64,000 nt of DNA, from assembly GCA_009779855.1 (NCBI GenBank), contig WRBC01000007.1, forward strand, positions 25,704-89,703. The letters run 5' to 3'. Of the stretch, positions 1 to 9,682 are shown one piece after another. The stretch comes from Coriobacteriia bacterium. Its GTDB lineage: Bacteria > Actinomycetota > Coriobacteriia > WRKU01 > WQUG01. The position numbers and the translations under genes are program-made. The first letter of the stretch is position 1, and the number at the start of each line of letters is the position of its first letter. A model generated the notes under the pieces. It made no database searches. It saw nothing but the letters and a program-made list of their open reading frames with translations, and had not been told where the DNA came from.

Positions 1-1194
1 AATGAGGTGGGCATACAAAGTAGTTACACCATCACCGTGGTCAATAATGATAGTGTTTCCAAAACCACCACGCCAACCAGCAGCAATAACACGTCCGTCT
101 CCTGATGCCACTACAGCGGCTCCATTGATCCCAGGTCCAGCAATATCGATACCAGTGTGGAATTCGTTGCCGCCACCAAAGGGCCTTGCTCTATTACCAA
201 AGGGCGAACTTACGCGGGTAAATCCAGGAACAGGCCATGTCATGCGACCCTGGAAAACTCCACTACCCGTACTTCCTCCCAGGCTTCCGCCACTTTGCAG
301 TTGGCGTGTAAGTTGTGCCGCGGTCGCTTCATGTTCTGCGGCAAGGGCGCGTAGCCTTTCAGCGTTTGCCTGTGTGTCTGTCAGCATGGCAGAGCGTTCA
401 TTTTGCAGTCTTGTTGCCGTGTCAGCGGCTGCTTGCGCACGCTGTTGTAGGCTACGTAGCTCTGCTTCGGCTGCTGCTGCCTCAGCGCGTCTCTCCGAAA
501 CCTCTACCAGAATAGTGTCGAGTCGCTCTCTCTCATTCTCAAGACGTCTGGTAAGCACCTCAAGGTCAATAGAGATCTGACTGTTATGATCTAGAACTAC
601 CATGATGTTTTCAGCGCGGGCGATAAGGTCACTTAAGTCTTCGGCGCCAAAAAGGATGGCAAGCAGGGCATTACTTTCGCCCCGATACGTACTTACAGCA
701 CGCGCGTTAAGCAGTTCTTGCTGATGGGCAAGTTCTTCTTCGGTCTCGCCAATCTGAACAGTCAGTATATCTATTTCTTCTTGCAATTCGTTAACTTCGT
801 TCGTTAACTCTGTAGTTTGCATAGTGGCGCTTTCTACCTGGGGCGCAAGCTCTGCGGCCTGATCGGTGTAGCGCGAAATACTTGCATCAAGGTCACGAAT
901 CTCAGCCTGCAGTTCTTCAGCGCGCTCATCTGCGGCGGCGGCACGTTCACGTGCTTCAGCTGCACGTTCGCGCTCTTCAGCAGCGGTAGCTGGATTAGCG
1001 TAGGCTGTTTCGACTGCCATCCCAAGGACACCGCTGAAAGAACAGACGGCCAGTAGGACAACCATAAGGCTGGCTATTGAGGTGCGGCGAACACGGCGGC
1101 TAAGGCCGATAACCCCAGCACCCTTGTGTGAACAGAGACTTTTTGAATTGCCGTCAGATGACAGCCTGTGTGAAATGCATGAGTTATACTTCAT
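1..1194 (-). CDS. M23-family (LytM/EnvC-like) peptidoglycan hydrolase with N-terminal signal/TM segment and coiled coil; truncated by window start
   Basis: Reverse-strand translation MKYNSCISHRL...RTSIASLMVVLLAVCSFSGVLGMAVETAYA... then Glu/Ala-rich coiled coil, then FTRVSSPFGNRARPFGGGNEFHTGIDIAGPGINGAAVVASGDGRVIAAGWRGGFGNTIIIDHGDGVTTLYAHL (M23 HxxxD region). Not in the ORF track because it runs off the edge; exact start uncertain. Confidence 0.85.
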   Translation of the reverse strand, partial: MKYNSCISHRLSSDGNSKSLCSHKGAGVIGLSRRVRRTSIASLMVVLLAVCSFSGVLGMAVETAYANPATAAEERERAAEARERAAAADERAEELQAEIRDLDASISRYTDQAAELAPQVESATMQTTELTNEVNELQEEIDILTVQIGETEEELAHQQELLNARAVSTYRGESNALLAILFGAEDLSDLIARAENIMVVLDHNSQISIDLEVLTRRLENERERLDTILVEVSERRAEAAAAEAELRSLQQRAQAAADTATRLQNERSAMLTDTQANAERLRALAAEHEATAAQLTRQLQSGGSLGGSTGSGVFQGRMTWPVPGFTRVSSPFGNRARPFGGGNEFHTGIDIAGPGINGAAVVASGDGRVIAAGWRGGFGNTIIIDHGDGVTTLYAHLI

Positions 1195-1288
1195 AGTGTC
1201 AGAAATTATACGGAGCCTACTTACGCATTACTACCGCAGGTATAACCTGGTTGCACATTCGTAAGATTTTCGAAAGGGAATCGTTTCA

Positions 1289-2275
1289 GTGTTCACAAAT
1301 ACTTCAAATCGCATGCCACAAATGAACGAGATTCTGGCTAAACGTCAACTTTCAGACGGAATCATTGAACTCACCGTGTACGAACCACGCATAGCAGCAA
1401 AATGCCAGGCAGGTCAATTCTTCATGCTTAGGGCTTGTCCGCGCGGCGAGCGCGTCCCCTTCACCTTTAGTGACTGGTCTCGTGAAGAGGGTTGGATCCG
1501 TTTCATCTTTATGGTGGTCGGAAAGACAACTTCACTATTGGCAGAACAGAAGGTGGGAGAGTACGTCCAAGACTTAGCAGGTCCCCTCGGACGACCTTCC
1601 CTGTCTAGTCATGATACGCGTAGGCCCAGACTCGGTAGCGACTTTGAAGGTCTAGCCCCAGGGGGCAATGTGGTCGTCGTTGGTGGAGGCGTTGGAACTG
1701 CTGTAGCTTATCCCGTTGCCCGGGCATTATGCGAAGAGGGCTACCAAGTTCAGGTTATTATTGGTGCGCGTACTGCTAGCCTAGTGATACTGGAAGAAGA
1801 GCTACGTGCGCTTCCTCTAGAAGGGTTGCATATTATGACTGATGACGGCAGCACAGGTGAAAGGGGACTTGTTACAGCCCCCTTGAAGCAGATTTGCGAA
1901 GCTAAGCAGGTAAGTCATGCAGTAATCATCGGTCCAGCAGTTATGATGAAGTTTGCCTCTGCAACAGCGCTTGATGCTGGGGTTCCGGCTACGGTTAGCC
2001 TGAATCCTCTTATGATAGATGGTACGGGCATGTGTGGTGCGTGCCGGGTCAGCATAAATGGGCAGACAAAGTTTGCTTGCGTGGATGGACCAGACTTCTC
2101 TGCAGCGGGGGTTGACTGGGCAGAGCTTATGTCAAGGCAGCGATCTTACACTGATGAAGAGCGTTTGGCACATGGAAGTTGGCTAAGCGAACACAGGCAC
2201 GATGATTGCGACTGCTTTGACGAAAAAACAATCTGGAGAAAAGAGTCAAAGGGTCCGGTAGGGGGCAGTGCATAA
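1289..2275 (+). CDS. nfnA: Ferredoxin:NADP(H) oxidoreductase / sulfide dehydrogenase subunit alpha (NfnA/SudB-like, FAD/NAD-binding)
   Basis: GNVVVVGGGVGTAVAYPVARAL and C-terminal Cys cluster MCGACRVSINGQTKFACVDGPDF typical of the family; overlaps the next gene by 1 nt (TAATG). GTG start at 1289 or ATG at 1313. Confidence 0.85.
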   Translation: MFTNTSNRMPQMNEILAKRQLSDGIIELTVYEPRIAAKCQAGQFFMLRACPRGERVPFTFSDWSREEGWIRFIFMVVGKTTSLLAEQKVGEYVQDLAGPLGRPSLSSHDTRRPRLGSDFEGLAPGGNVVVVGGGVGTAVAYPVARALCEEGYQVQVIIGARTASLVILEEELRALPLEGLHIMTDDGSTGERGLVTAPLKQICEAKQVSHAVIIGPAVMMKFASATALDAGVPATVSLNPLMIDGTGMCGACRVSINGQTKFACVDGPDFSAAGVDWAELMSRQRSYTDEERLAHGSWLSEHRHDDCDCFDEKTIWRKESKGPVGGSA

Positions 2276-3813
2276 TGAATGAGCGCGACTATAACCAGGA
2301 GGGGAATAATCAAGGTGAGGGTACCCTCCAGCCCAGCCCATCATCACCTGCCTCCTTACCCAACGATCTGCCTAGGACACGTCCTGTCACACGTGCAGCG
2401 AAGCCAACGCGGCATAGACCTTCACGTGAACCGCGTCATGCTATGGCAAATCAGCCGGCAAGCCAGCGTACTAACAACTTTGATGAAGTTGCTCTGGGGT
2501 ATACCTTAGAGCAGGCCACGGCAGAAGCTCAACGTTGCCTGCAGTGCAGGAATGCTCCCTGCGAATCTGGTTGTCCTGTAGAGGTGCGTATCAAGGATTT
2601 CATAGCTGCCATGATTGGCAATGACTTACCTGCGGGTGTTGCGGCACTTAAAGAACGCAATGCGCTGCCGGCAGTTTGCGGTCGGGTATGTCCGCAGGAA
2701 AACCAATGTGAAGCAAAGTGTGTACTGGCAAAGCGCGGCGAACCTGTTGCAATTGGTAGGTTGGAACGCTTTTTGGCAGACTGGGACCGTAGTCGTCCCG
2801 AAAATGAACGTAACATGACAAAGTTACAGTCATGTAAGCATAAGCGTGTAGCAGTTATAGGATCAGGTCCAGCAGGATTGGCCTGTGCAGGAGAGCTCTC
2901 TCTGCGAGGTTATCATGTTGAAGTTTTCGAGGCTCTGCATGCACCAGGTGGTGTACTGGCCTATGGAATCCCTGAATTCCGCCTGCCTAATGACATTCTT
3001 GAAGATGAGGTTGCAGCGCTTCGCAAATCGCGGGTTACCCTGCACATGAATGCACCCATCGGCGCGCTTGCTAGTTGTGAAGAGTTATTGGAAGAAGGTT
3101 TTCAGGCTGTGTTTATAGGGGTGGGTGCCGGGCTACCACGCTTCATGGATATCCCGGGCGAGAACCTAAATGGGGTGTACTCTGCCAATGAGTTTTTGAC
3201 GCGCGTTAACCTTATGCATGCCCATGAATTCCCCAGTTGGGATACCCCTGTGCAACGGGGACGCAAGGTCGTAGTTGTTGGTGGGGGCAATGTTGCAATG
3301 GACGCGGCACGTACTGCCCTGCGTCTAGGCGCTGAAGAGGTTACCTTAGCCTATCGCAGGACTCAAGCAGAGATGCCTGCACGCGATGAAGAGATCGAGC
3401 ACGCTATAGAAGAAGGTGTTAAGCTGCTAGAACTGGCTGCGCCTTTAGAAGTAGTCGGGGAAGATGGCTGGGCTACTGGTTTGCGCCTGCAAAAGATGGA
3501 GCTGGGTAGAGCAGATGCGTCAGGCCGCCGCCGTCCTATACCACGGGAAGGGGAGGAATACACCCATCCCTGCGACACGGTAGTAAGTGCCATAGGAACC
3601 TTGGCTCATCCCCATTTGCGTGAAGTAGCTGACGTGGAAGTAAATGAATGGGGCTATCTGGCTGTAGGCGAAGACGGACAGACATCCAATCCGCGTATAT
3701 TTGCAGGGGGCGACATTGTTACGGGCGCTGCTACCGTAATAGAGGCAATGGGAGCAGGAAAATCAGCAGCCATTGCTATCGATGAAATGCTAGATGCCTC
3801 AGGTAGCCACTAA
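2275..3813 (+). CDS. nfnB: Glutamate synthase small chain-like / NfnB NADPH oxidoreductase subunit
   Basis: CLQCRNAPCESGCPV Fe-S motif, GSGPAGLACAGELSLRGYHVEVFEA and VVVVGGGNVAMDAARTALRLGAEEVTLAYRR dinucleotide-binding motifs; ~70 aa disordered N-terminal extension. Confidence 0.9.
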   Translation: MNERDYNQEGNNQGEGTLQPSPSSPASLPNDLPRTRPVTRAAKPTRHRPSREPRHAMANQPASQRTNNFDEVALGYTLEQATAEAQRCLQCRNAPCESGCPVEVRIKDFIAAMIGNDLPAGVAALKERNALPAVCGRVCPQENQCEAKCVLAKRGEPVAIGRLERFLADWDRSRPENERNMTKLQSCKHKRVAVIGSGPAGLACAGELSLRGYHVEVFEALHAPGGVLAYGIPEFRLPNDILEDEVAALRKSRVTLHMNAPIGALASCEELLEEGFQAVFIGVGAGLPRFMDIPGENLNGVYSANEFLTRVNLMHAHEFPSWDTPVQRGRKVVVVGGGNVAMDAARTALRLGAEEVTLAYRRTQAEMPARDEEIEHAIEEGVKLLELAAPLEVVGEDGWATGLRLQKMELGRADASGRRRPIPREGEEYTHPCDTVVSAIGTLAHPHLREVADVEVNEWGYLAVGEDGQTSNPRIFAGGDIVTGAATVIEAMGAGKSAAIAIDEMLDASGSH

Positions 3814-3884
3814 CCATATTGATCTTTGATCATCGAGTACACAATATTGCTGGAAACCTATTTAGAGAAGCGGGGAGTTAGCTT

Positions 3885-5219
3885 ATGTTAGATGCAAAAT
3901 TTGTTCGTGAGAATCCTGATGTCGTACGTGCTGCTATGCAGTCACGTGGCTCAAGTTGGGATGTGAACGAATTTCTTGCATTAGATGAGAAGCGCCGAGC
4001 AATAATCCCTGAGGTCGAAAGCCTGCAAGCTAAACGTAATGCAGCATCAAAGCAAATCGGCGCCCTGATGAAAGAGGGGAGACGTGCTGAGGCGGAGGCA
4101 GCCAAAGCAGAGGTTGCAAACATCAAGGATAAGACAGCGAGTCTTGATGCACAGCGTGCAGACCTCGACATGCAGGTTCGCCATTTGCTGGTCACAGCCC
4201 CCAATCTGCCCGATGCCAGCGTGACGACCGGGCAAAGTGAAGATGACAACCCCGAGGTTAAGCGTTGGGGCACACCACGCGACTTCGCCGCAGAAGGCTT
4301 CGAGCCTCAGGCGCACTGGGACTTAGGGCCAGCTTTAGGGATTGTAGACTTTGAGCGTGCAGTAAAGTTGGCAGAGAGCCGCTTTGCCGTGCTAGCAGGA
4401 AAAGGTGCTGCCCTCGAGCGTGCGCTCATTACCTTTATGATTGATCAGCATCTTGATGCAGGTTACAAAGAGTGGTGGCTGCCTGTACTGGCAAACACCG
4501 ATACTTTATTTGGTTCAGGGAATCTGCCAAAGTTTGAAGATGACCTGTATAAGACTAAGACAGAGTGCAATATTAGCGAAGAAGAAGGCGGCGTTACTGC
4601 AGGTCAACTTTACCTGACCCCAACTGCGGAGGCTACTCTAACAAGTCTGCACCGTGATGAAGTTCTTGAAGGTAAGCAGTTGCCGCTGTATTATACGGCT
4701 TACACCCCCTGTTTTCGCGAGGAAGCAGGAAGTGCTGGACGTGACACGCGTGGACTTATCAGGGTACACCAATTCGACAAAGTTGAAATGGTCAAGCTCA
4801 CCCGTCCAGAGGACAGCTTTGGTGCACTTGAAAAAATGACCCTGCAGGCAGAAAAAATTCTAGAATTGCTAGGGCTGCCGTATCGCCGAATTGAGCTGTG
4901 TACAGGTGACATGGGCTTTGCAAGCGCAAAAACTTATGATCTTGAGGTTTGGTTGCCTTCTTACCGTGACTACAAAGAGATATCTAGTTGCTCTAATTGT
5001 GTTGACTTCCAGGCACGCCGTGCAAACTTGAAGTACCGTGATCCGGAAAACTTTAAAGGTTCGCGTTTCCTACATACACTCAATGGAAGTGGCCTGGCAG
5101 TCGGGCGCACCTTTGCCGCAATCATTGAAAACTACCAAAGCGAAGACGGTAGCGTAACTATTCCAGAGGTGCTGCGTCCTTACATGCGCGGATTAGAGGT
5201 AATTACGGCAGATGAGTAG
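3885..5219 (+). CDS. serS: Seryl-tRNA synthetase
   Basis: N-terminal coiled coil (MLDAKFVRENPDVVRAAM) and class II core (TPTAEATLTSLH, PCFREEAGSAGRDTRGLIRVHQFDKVEM, LNGSGLAVGRTFAAIIENYQ). Confidence 0.97.
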   Translation: MLDAKFVRENPDVVRAAMQSRGSSWDVNEFLALDEKRRAIIPEVESLQAKRNAASKQIGALMKEGRRAEAEAAKAEVANIKDKTASLDAQRADLDMQVRHLLVTAPNLPDASVTTGQSEDDNPEVKRWGTPRDFAAEGFEPQAHWDLGPALGIVDFERAVKLAESRFAVLAGKGAALERALITFMIDQHLDAGYKEWWLPVLANTDTLFGSGNLPKFEDDLYKTKTECNISEEEGGVTAGQLYLTPTAEATLTSLHRDEVLEGKQLPLYYTAYTPCFREEAGSAGRDTRGLIRVHQFDKVEMVKLTRPEDSFGALEKMTLQAEKILELLGLPYRRIELCTGDMGFASAKTYDLEVWLPSYRDYKEISSCSNCVDFQARRANLKYRDPENFKGSRFLHTLNGSGLAVGRTFAAIIENYQSEDGSVTIPEVLRPYMRGLEVITADE

Positions 5220-6603
5220 AGCACAGTACAAAAAGGACTCAGCAAAGCTAGCGAAGCCAAAAAAACCCTCGAAACCAAAGCAAGCACCAGAGCCGGTTCA
5301 CGGCCCAGTGCTAGCACAGGAATCAGAGCCAAGCCGCATATCGAAGTTTCTTCGTGTGCTTTTCTATGTTTTTGCCGTAGCACTTTCTGCGGCATTTCTT
5401 TACTTTGGAAATATCATAGCGACGGGCGATGGTGATTTTAGGTCTGAAACCGAAGATGCTACCGTCTACAATGCGAGGGTTATTGACATTGTAGACCGTA
5501 CGGTAGACGATTTCGAAGTATCTCAGGACTTCTCCCTTTCTGAGGTAATGCTCATTTTGCGTGCCGAAATTACCAGTGGGGACAGGCGCGGGGAAACTGT
5601 TTTAGTAGAGCATCACATTTCTGACATGCTTGAAGTCTCTGACTACGAACTTGCAGTAGGGGACAGAATCATTATTGGTGACATGCAGCATGCTGACCAT
5701 TTTGTATTTATGGATTACCAAAGAATCAACTACATAGCGATCCTTGGAGCCATCTTCTTTGTTCTGGTAGTGGTTCTAGGCAAGATGAAGGGCTTTAACT
5801 CGATTATTGCCTTGGGCTTCACTTGCCTGGCTGTCTTTATGGTGCTTATTCCTGCGATTTTATCTGGACATAATATCTATGTGGTCGTGCTGATCATTTG
5901 TGCTTACACCATAATTTCTACCTTTCTCATAGTCATTGGACCCAACAGAAAATCTTTGACCGCTATCATAGGTTCGCTGGGAGGGGTCTTGCTCGCAGCA
6001 CTTCTTATGTTGCTTATGGATGGCATTATGCATCTAACAGGACTTATTGAAAGTGACTCACGCTCGCTTCTTTACTTGCCCGTAGAAACTCCCATAGACT
6101 TAAGAGCAATCCTTTTTGCTGGGGTGATACTGGGCTCGGCTGGGGCGGTTATGGACGTCGCGATGTCAATATCTTCTGCATTGTGGGAGATAAGACTAGC
6201 TGACGCAAAGGCGCACTTCAAAAGTTTGCTTAAGTCAGGGATAGAGATTGGCAGAGACACCCTTGGTACCATGCTTAATACGCTCGTTCTTGCCTACATA
6301 GGTAGTTCGCTCACCCTAATTCTGCTTGTGACAGCTTATGCAACCTCATTGACGGAACTTCTCAATACAGAGATGATTACCGCAGAATTCCTTAGAGCAC
6401 TTATCGGAAGCTTCGGAATGCTCTTTGCCATTCCCCTGACAGCAGTAATCTGTGCATGGTGGTTTTCTCGAAGCAGGGGGACAGGGGATACAGGCGGCGG
6501 AGCAAGTCCAGAGTCAGGGATTGCCGCACAGGATGAAGTCCCACCGTCACAACAGATAGATCAAGATTTTGATCCAAAGCATTATGTAGAGCTGTCTTTG
6601 TAA
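5212..6603 (+). CDS. YibE/F-like multi-pass membrane protein
   Basis: N-terminal soluble segment followed by about 8 hydrophobic helices; MDVAMSISSALWEI and GRDTLGTMLNTLVLAYIGSSL motifs of the YibE/F family. Confidence 0.85.
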   Translation: MSRAQYKKDSAKLAKPKKPSKPKQAPEPVHGPVLAQESEPSRISKFLRVLFYVFAVALSAAFLYFGNIIATGDGDFRSETEDATVYNARVIDIVDRTVDDFEVSQDFSLSEVMLILRAEITSGDRRGETVLVEHHISDMLEVSDYELAVGDRIIIGDMQHADHFVFMDYQRINYIAILGAIFFVLVVVLGKMKGFNSIIALGFTCLAVFMVLIPAILSGHNIYVVVLIICAYTIISTFLIVIGPNRKSLTAIIGSLGGVLLAALLMLLMDGIMHLTGLIESDSRSLLYLPVETPIDLRAILFAGVILGSAGAVMDVAMSISSALWEIRLADAKAHFKSLLKSGIEIGRDTLGTMLNTLVLAYIGSSLTLILLVTAYATSLTELLNTEMITAEFLRALIGSFGMLFAIPLTAVICAWWFSRSRGTGDTGGGASPESGIAAQDEVPPSQQIDQDFDPKHYVELSL

Positions 6604-6704
6604 GTGCATAGTAAGTATGCGTTCATGTTTCTTATTCGCAAGTGCAGATTGTTGTGTCCTTGCCTAGAAATACCTGGAGTACTGGTTGGTGGCTTCGCCG
6701 GGTC

Positions 6705-7295
6705 TTATACGCTATTGCTAGGAGGAGCCCAAATTCCGTAGTGCAGCTTTACGACATCGATAAAGGATTGCCCCTTATCTTCTGTTGAAGGAATAGGTAG
6801 AAAGTAAATGGGGTCGCTGGCGAAATACCAGCATCCGTCTAGACGAATAAGTCTTGCTGCAACCAGTCCCGCATTGTCTTCTATACTTTGAGATGCCGTG
6901 GCGTCACGAACCTCGAAGTGTGCATCTGTGCTGCATTCTCTTAGGGTAAGCATTTGACTTTTTGTATCAACCTTCTCAATCCAGAAATGACTCACATAGC
7001 TGGAATCATTGGCTTGTTGCATTAGGTCGAGCTCTTGCGCATCAAGTTCATCAGGATTACGGTAGATATAGGTTTCGAGCGCAGTCTTTCCTGTCTTTAG
7101 TCGAAAGTCATAGGCTAGCCATTCGTTGAAGAGTTGCTCGATCTTTTCCTTTGGTACACGCTCTTGTGTTGCTTGCACGTAGGCGAAGAATTCCTGTCCT
7201 GCACGGTCAACAACCTCTGGGTGCTGCTCGTAAAAATGCTGCAAGACGAGGCCCATCTGTGGGCTAGGGTAGTCAAAGCTTTGTCGTTCCTGCAT
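6705..7295 (-). CDS. Hypothetical protein (196 aa, soluble)
   Basis: Intact ORF, 8 nt downstream of the release-factor-like gene on the same strand; no family recognised. Confidence 0.7.
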   Translation of the reverse strand: MQERQSFDYPSPQMGLVLQHFYEQHPEVVDRAGQEFFAYVQATQERVPKEKIEQLFNEWLAYDFRLKTGKTALETYIYRNPDELDAQELDLMQQANDSSYVSHFWIEKVDTKSQMLTLRECSTDAHFEVRDATASQSIEDNAGLVAARLIRLDGCWYFASDPIYFLPIPSTEDKGQSFIDVVKLHYGIWAPPSNSV

Positions 7296-7303
7296 GAATC
7301 CTC

Positions 7304-7648
7304 CTACTCTTCGATTTGTCTGCGACTGCGCTTCTTGTCTGAAAGACGCTTTTTGGCATCAAGCCTTCTTTTGGTGGCGGCCCTGCTAGGACGTGTCGCT
7401 ACGCGCTTTGGGGGACGATAATTGGCAGCCTCTAGTTGATAGCGCAACCTTTTCAAGGCAACACGCTTATTCATAAGTTGGCTGCGTTCATTGCGCGCGA
7501 CAACAGTGATTCCGCTAGGCTCATGTATCAGTCTGACAGCACTGTCAGTGGTGTTTACCCCTTGACCCCCAGGACCGGAGCTACGAAATACTTGCACTTG
7601 GCATTGACGCAGAAGGCTTTTGTCATCTTTCGGGATAGCATGCTTCAT
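7304..7648 (-). CDS. Peptide chain release factor-like protein (GGQ, ArfB/YaeJ-like ribosome rescue factor)
   Basis: [28 protein letters not shown] contains the GGQ motif; basic C-terminal tail [19 protein letters not shown]; no stop-codon recognition domain. Confidence 0.88.
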   Translation of the reverse strand: MKHAIPKDDKSLLRQCQVQVFRSSGPGGQGVNTTDSAVRLIHEPSGITVVARNERSQLMNKRVALKRLRYQLEAANYRPPKRVATRPSRAATKRRLDAKKRLSDKKRSRRQIEE

Positions 7649-7718
7649 ATCAATTAAGTGTAACGCATGACCTTGCAGAGGGTACTGTAGTAAGTCAGGA
7701 TCATGACTACTGCATCTT

Positions 7719-7759
7719 TAAAATATTTTATGTAACACTTTGTTACATAAAATATTTTA
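7719..7759. promoter_or_regulatory. Perfect 19-bp inverted repeat, 3-nt spacer (putative operator upstream of metY)
   Basis: TAAAATATTTTATGTAACA-CTT-TGTTACATAAAATATTTTA; downstream TATACT -10-like at 7774-7779. Confidence 0.75.
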
Positions 7760-7847
7760 CTTGAATTTTGCTCTATACTAGTGCAAGTGAAAAGAAACTA
7801 CCACGATAACTACTCTAGAAATTTAGGACACAAAAAAGGAGAAAGAA

Positions 7848-9131
7848 ATGGAATTTAGTACAAAGTGCTTGCAGGCAGGATATGAGCCGGGAAATGGGGG
7901 CCCGCGTCAAATCCCTATCTATCAAAATACAACATGGTATTTTGATTCGGCAGAACATCAGGCGAAAATCTTCAACTTAGAAGAGGCAGGCTACTTCTAT
8001 TCACGTCTGTCAAACCCTACCTGTGATGCAGTGGCGGCTCGCCTTGCAGCTTTGGAAGGGGGAGCAGCTGCGGTACTAACCTCTTCAGGGCAGGCGGCCT
8101 CGTTTTATTCGGTCTTTAATATCTGTCAGGCAGGGGATCATCTAATCTGCGCCCATCAGGTTTATGGGGGTACCTATAATCTATTTGCGGTGACTCTGCC
8201 AAAAATGGGTATAGAGGTAAGCTTTGTTGACGCAGATGCACCTTTAGAAGAGCTAAAAAAAGAAATTCGTCCTAACACGAAAGCTATTTTCGGGGAGACT
8301 CTTTCCAATCCTTCTTTAAAAGTACTTGACATCGAAAAGTTTGCGGCTCTTGCAGATGCAGCAGGTGCGCCTCTTATTGTAGATAACACCTTCCCAACAC
8401 CCTTTAACTGTCGACCCATTGAACATGGTGCCGATATCGTTGTTCATTCAACGACAAAATACCTAGACGGACACGGGGCACAACTAGGTGGTGTAATTAT
8501 TGACAGTGGCAAATTCGATTGGGCAGCACAGGGCGATAAGTACGCCGGACTGACTCAGCCTGATCCTTCCTATCACGGACTAGTATTTACTGACCACTTT
8601 GGTCAAGAGGCAGCCTATGTCTATAAATTGGTAACATGGCTGTTCCGTGATTTGGGGGCACCATCATCGCCGCAGAATGCGTTCATCCTAGGGATGAATA
8701 TTGAGTCCTTGCCGGTGCGCATTGAACGTCATATAGAGAACGCCCAGGCTGTTGCAGAGTGGCTTGATGCAGACAGCAGAATCGCATCTGTTAATTATTC
8801 AGGCCTCGAAGGTGATGACCAGCATGTCTTAGCTAGTAAGTATTTTGACCATGCTGGCGGGTGCGGTGTTATTTCCTTTGAGCTTAGCGGGGAATACGAC
8901 AATGCTGTGAGGTTCTTGGACGGACTTAAAGTGGCGCGCATAGCGACGCATGTAGCCGACGCTCGCACCTGTGTCTTGCATCCGGCCTCTACTACACATC
9001 GCCAGTTGAGCGACGCACAAAGAGCAGAGGCAGGGGTAGCACCTACCTTAGTTCGCATAAGTGTAGGAATTGAGGATGTACGTGACTTGATCGCTGACCT
9101 TGATCAGGCTTTGGAAGGTGCGTTTTCTTAA
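7848..9131 (+). CDS. metY: O-acetylhomoserine aminocarboxypropyltransferase/cysteine synthase family (Cys/Met PLP enzyme)
   Basis: FSTKCLQAGYEP, YSRLSNPTCDAVAARLAALEGGAAAVLTSSGQAA and the PLP lysine region HSTTKYLDGHGAQLGGVI. Confidence 0.93.
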   Translation: MEFSTKCLQAGYEPGNGGPRQIPIYQNTTWYFDSAEHQAKIFNLEEAGYFYSRLSNPTCDAVAARLAALEGGAAAVLTSSGQAASFYSVFNICQAGDHLICAHQVYGGTYNLFAVTLPKMGIEVSFVDADAPLEELKKEIRPNTKAIFGETLSNPSLKVLDIEKFAALADAAGAPLIVDNTFPTPFNCRPIEHGADIVVHSTTKYLDGHGAQLGGVIIDSGKFDWAAQGDKYAGLTQPDPSYHGLVFTDHFGQEAAYVYKLVTWLFRDLGAPSSPQNAFILGMNIESLPVRIERHIENAQAVAEWLDADSRIASVNYSGLEGDDQHVLASKYFDHAGGCGVISFELSGEYDNAVRFLDGLKVARIATHVADARTCVLHPASTTHRQLSDAQRAEAGVAPTLVRISVGIEDVRDLIADLDQALEGAFS

Positions 9132-9194
9132 GCGGCCTTGTGCCCTGCAGTTCAACACCACGGGGTTGTCGAATTGTCACGTAGTCGGCAAATT

Positions 9195-9230
9195 AAAAGG
9201 AGCACCTACTCAAAGCAGGTGCTCCTTTTT
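9195..9230. terminator. Bidirectional rho-independent terminator between metY and the convergent DUF2007 gene
   Basis: AAAAGGAGCACCT(9195-9207)...AGGTGCTCCTTTTT(9217-9230); A/T tracts on both sides. Confidence 0.85.
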
Positions 9231-9262
9231 GCTTCATAGTTGTTCTTGCTATTAGACTGCTC

Positions 9263-9493
9263 TTAATCTTCTCTTAGTGAGCCTACAATTTCCCTGGCGT
9301 CATCAGCATCTTCTGGACGAACAAAAACCTTCATGCCGCCCGCAGCAGGACTTTGTGAGATAACTTGGCCAAAGCCTGTAGTTAGCTCATTTTCGACATA
9401 GTATTCAATGTCAGCCGATTGAAGCATTGACTTTACTAGTGCAATCTCACCCATGCTAATGCTGTTAAAGATACATACAGGAGCATCACTCAT
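9263..9493 (-). CDS. DUF2007-type small protein
   Basis: MSDAPVCIFNSISMGEIALVKSMLQSADIEYYVENEL...VFVRPEDADDAREIV; start moved inside the 9263-9559 ORF to the ATG at 9493. Confidence 0.75.
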   Translation of the reverse strand: MSDAPVCIFNSISMGEIALVKSMLQSADIEYYVENELTTGFGQVISQSPAAGGMKVFVRPEDADDAREIVGSLRED

Positions 9494-9682
9494 AATCGTC
9501 CGTCCTCTCTGTGCGATTGATAGTAAATTGCATTGTCTTAACGGCATTGACTCAGTCAATGCTCTGACCTGTCTTCAGGTAAACATTCTATCAGTCAAAA
9601 ATTCAGTTAGAAAATGCCCTGCTGTCTCTGCGCTACAATATTAGGGCTGTATGAAACTAATCACTACATCAAGGAGAACCCT

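Noticed and set aside
1-1061. Plus-strand ORFs (2-580, 157-354, 315-515, 817-1056) and minus-strand ORF 834-1061
   Set aside because: They are shadows of the real minus-strand M23 hydrolase frame, which runs off the window.
3814-3884. Possible T-box leader upstream of serS (also checked by eye upstream of valS, thrS, pheS, lysS)
   Set aside because: No recognisable T-box sequence (GGGTGGTACCGCG-type) found; leaders are short.
7649-7847. SAM riboswitch upstream of metY
   Set aside because: No SAM riboswitch-like conserved core was seen; the only notable element is the AT-rich palindrome.
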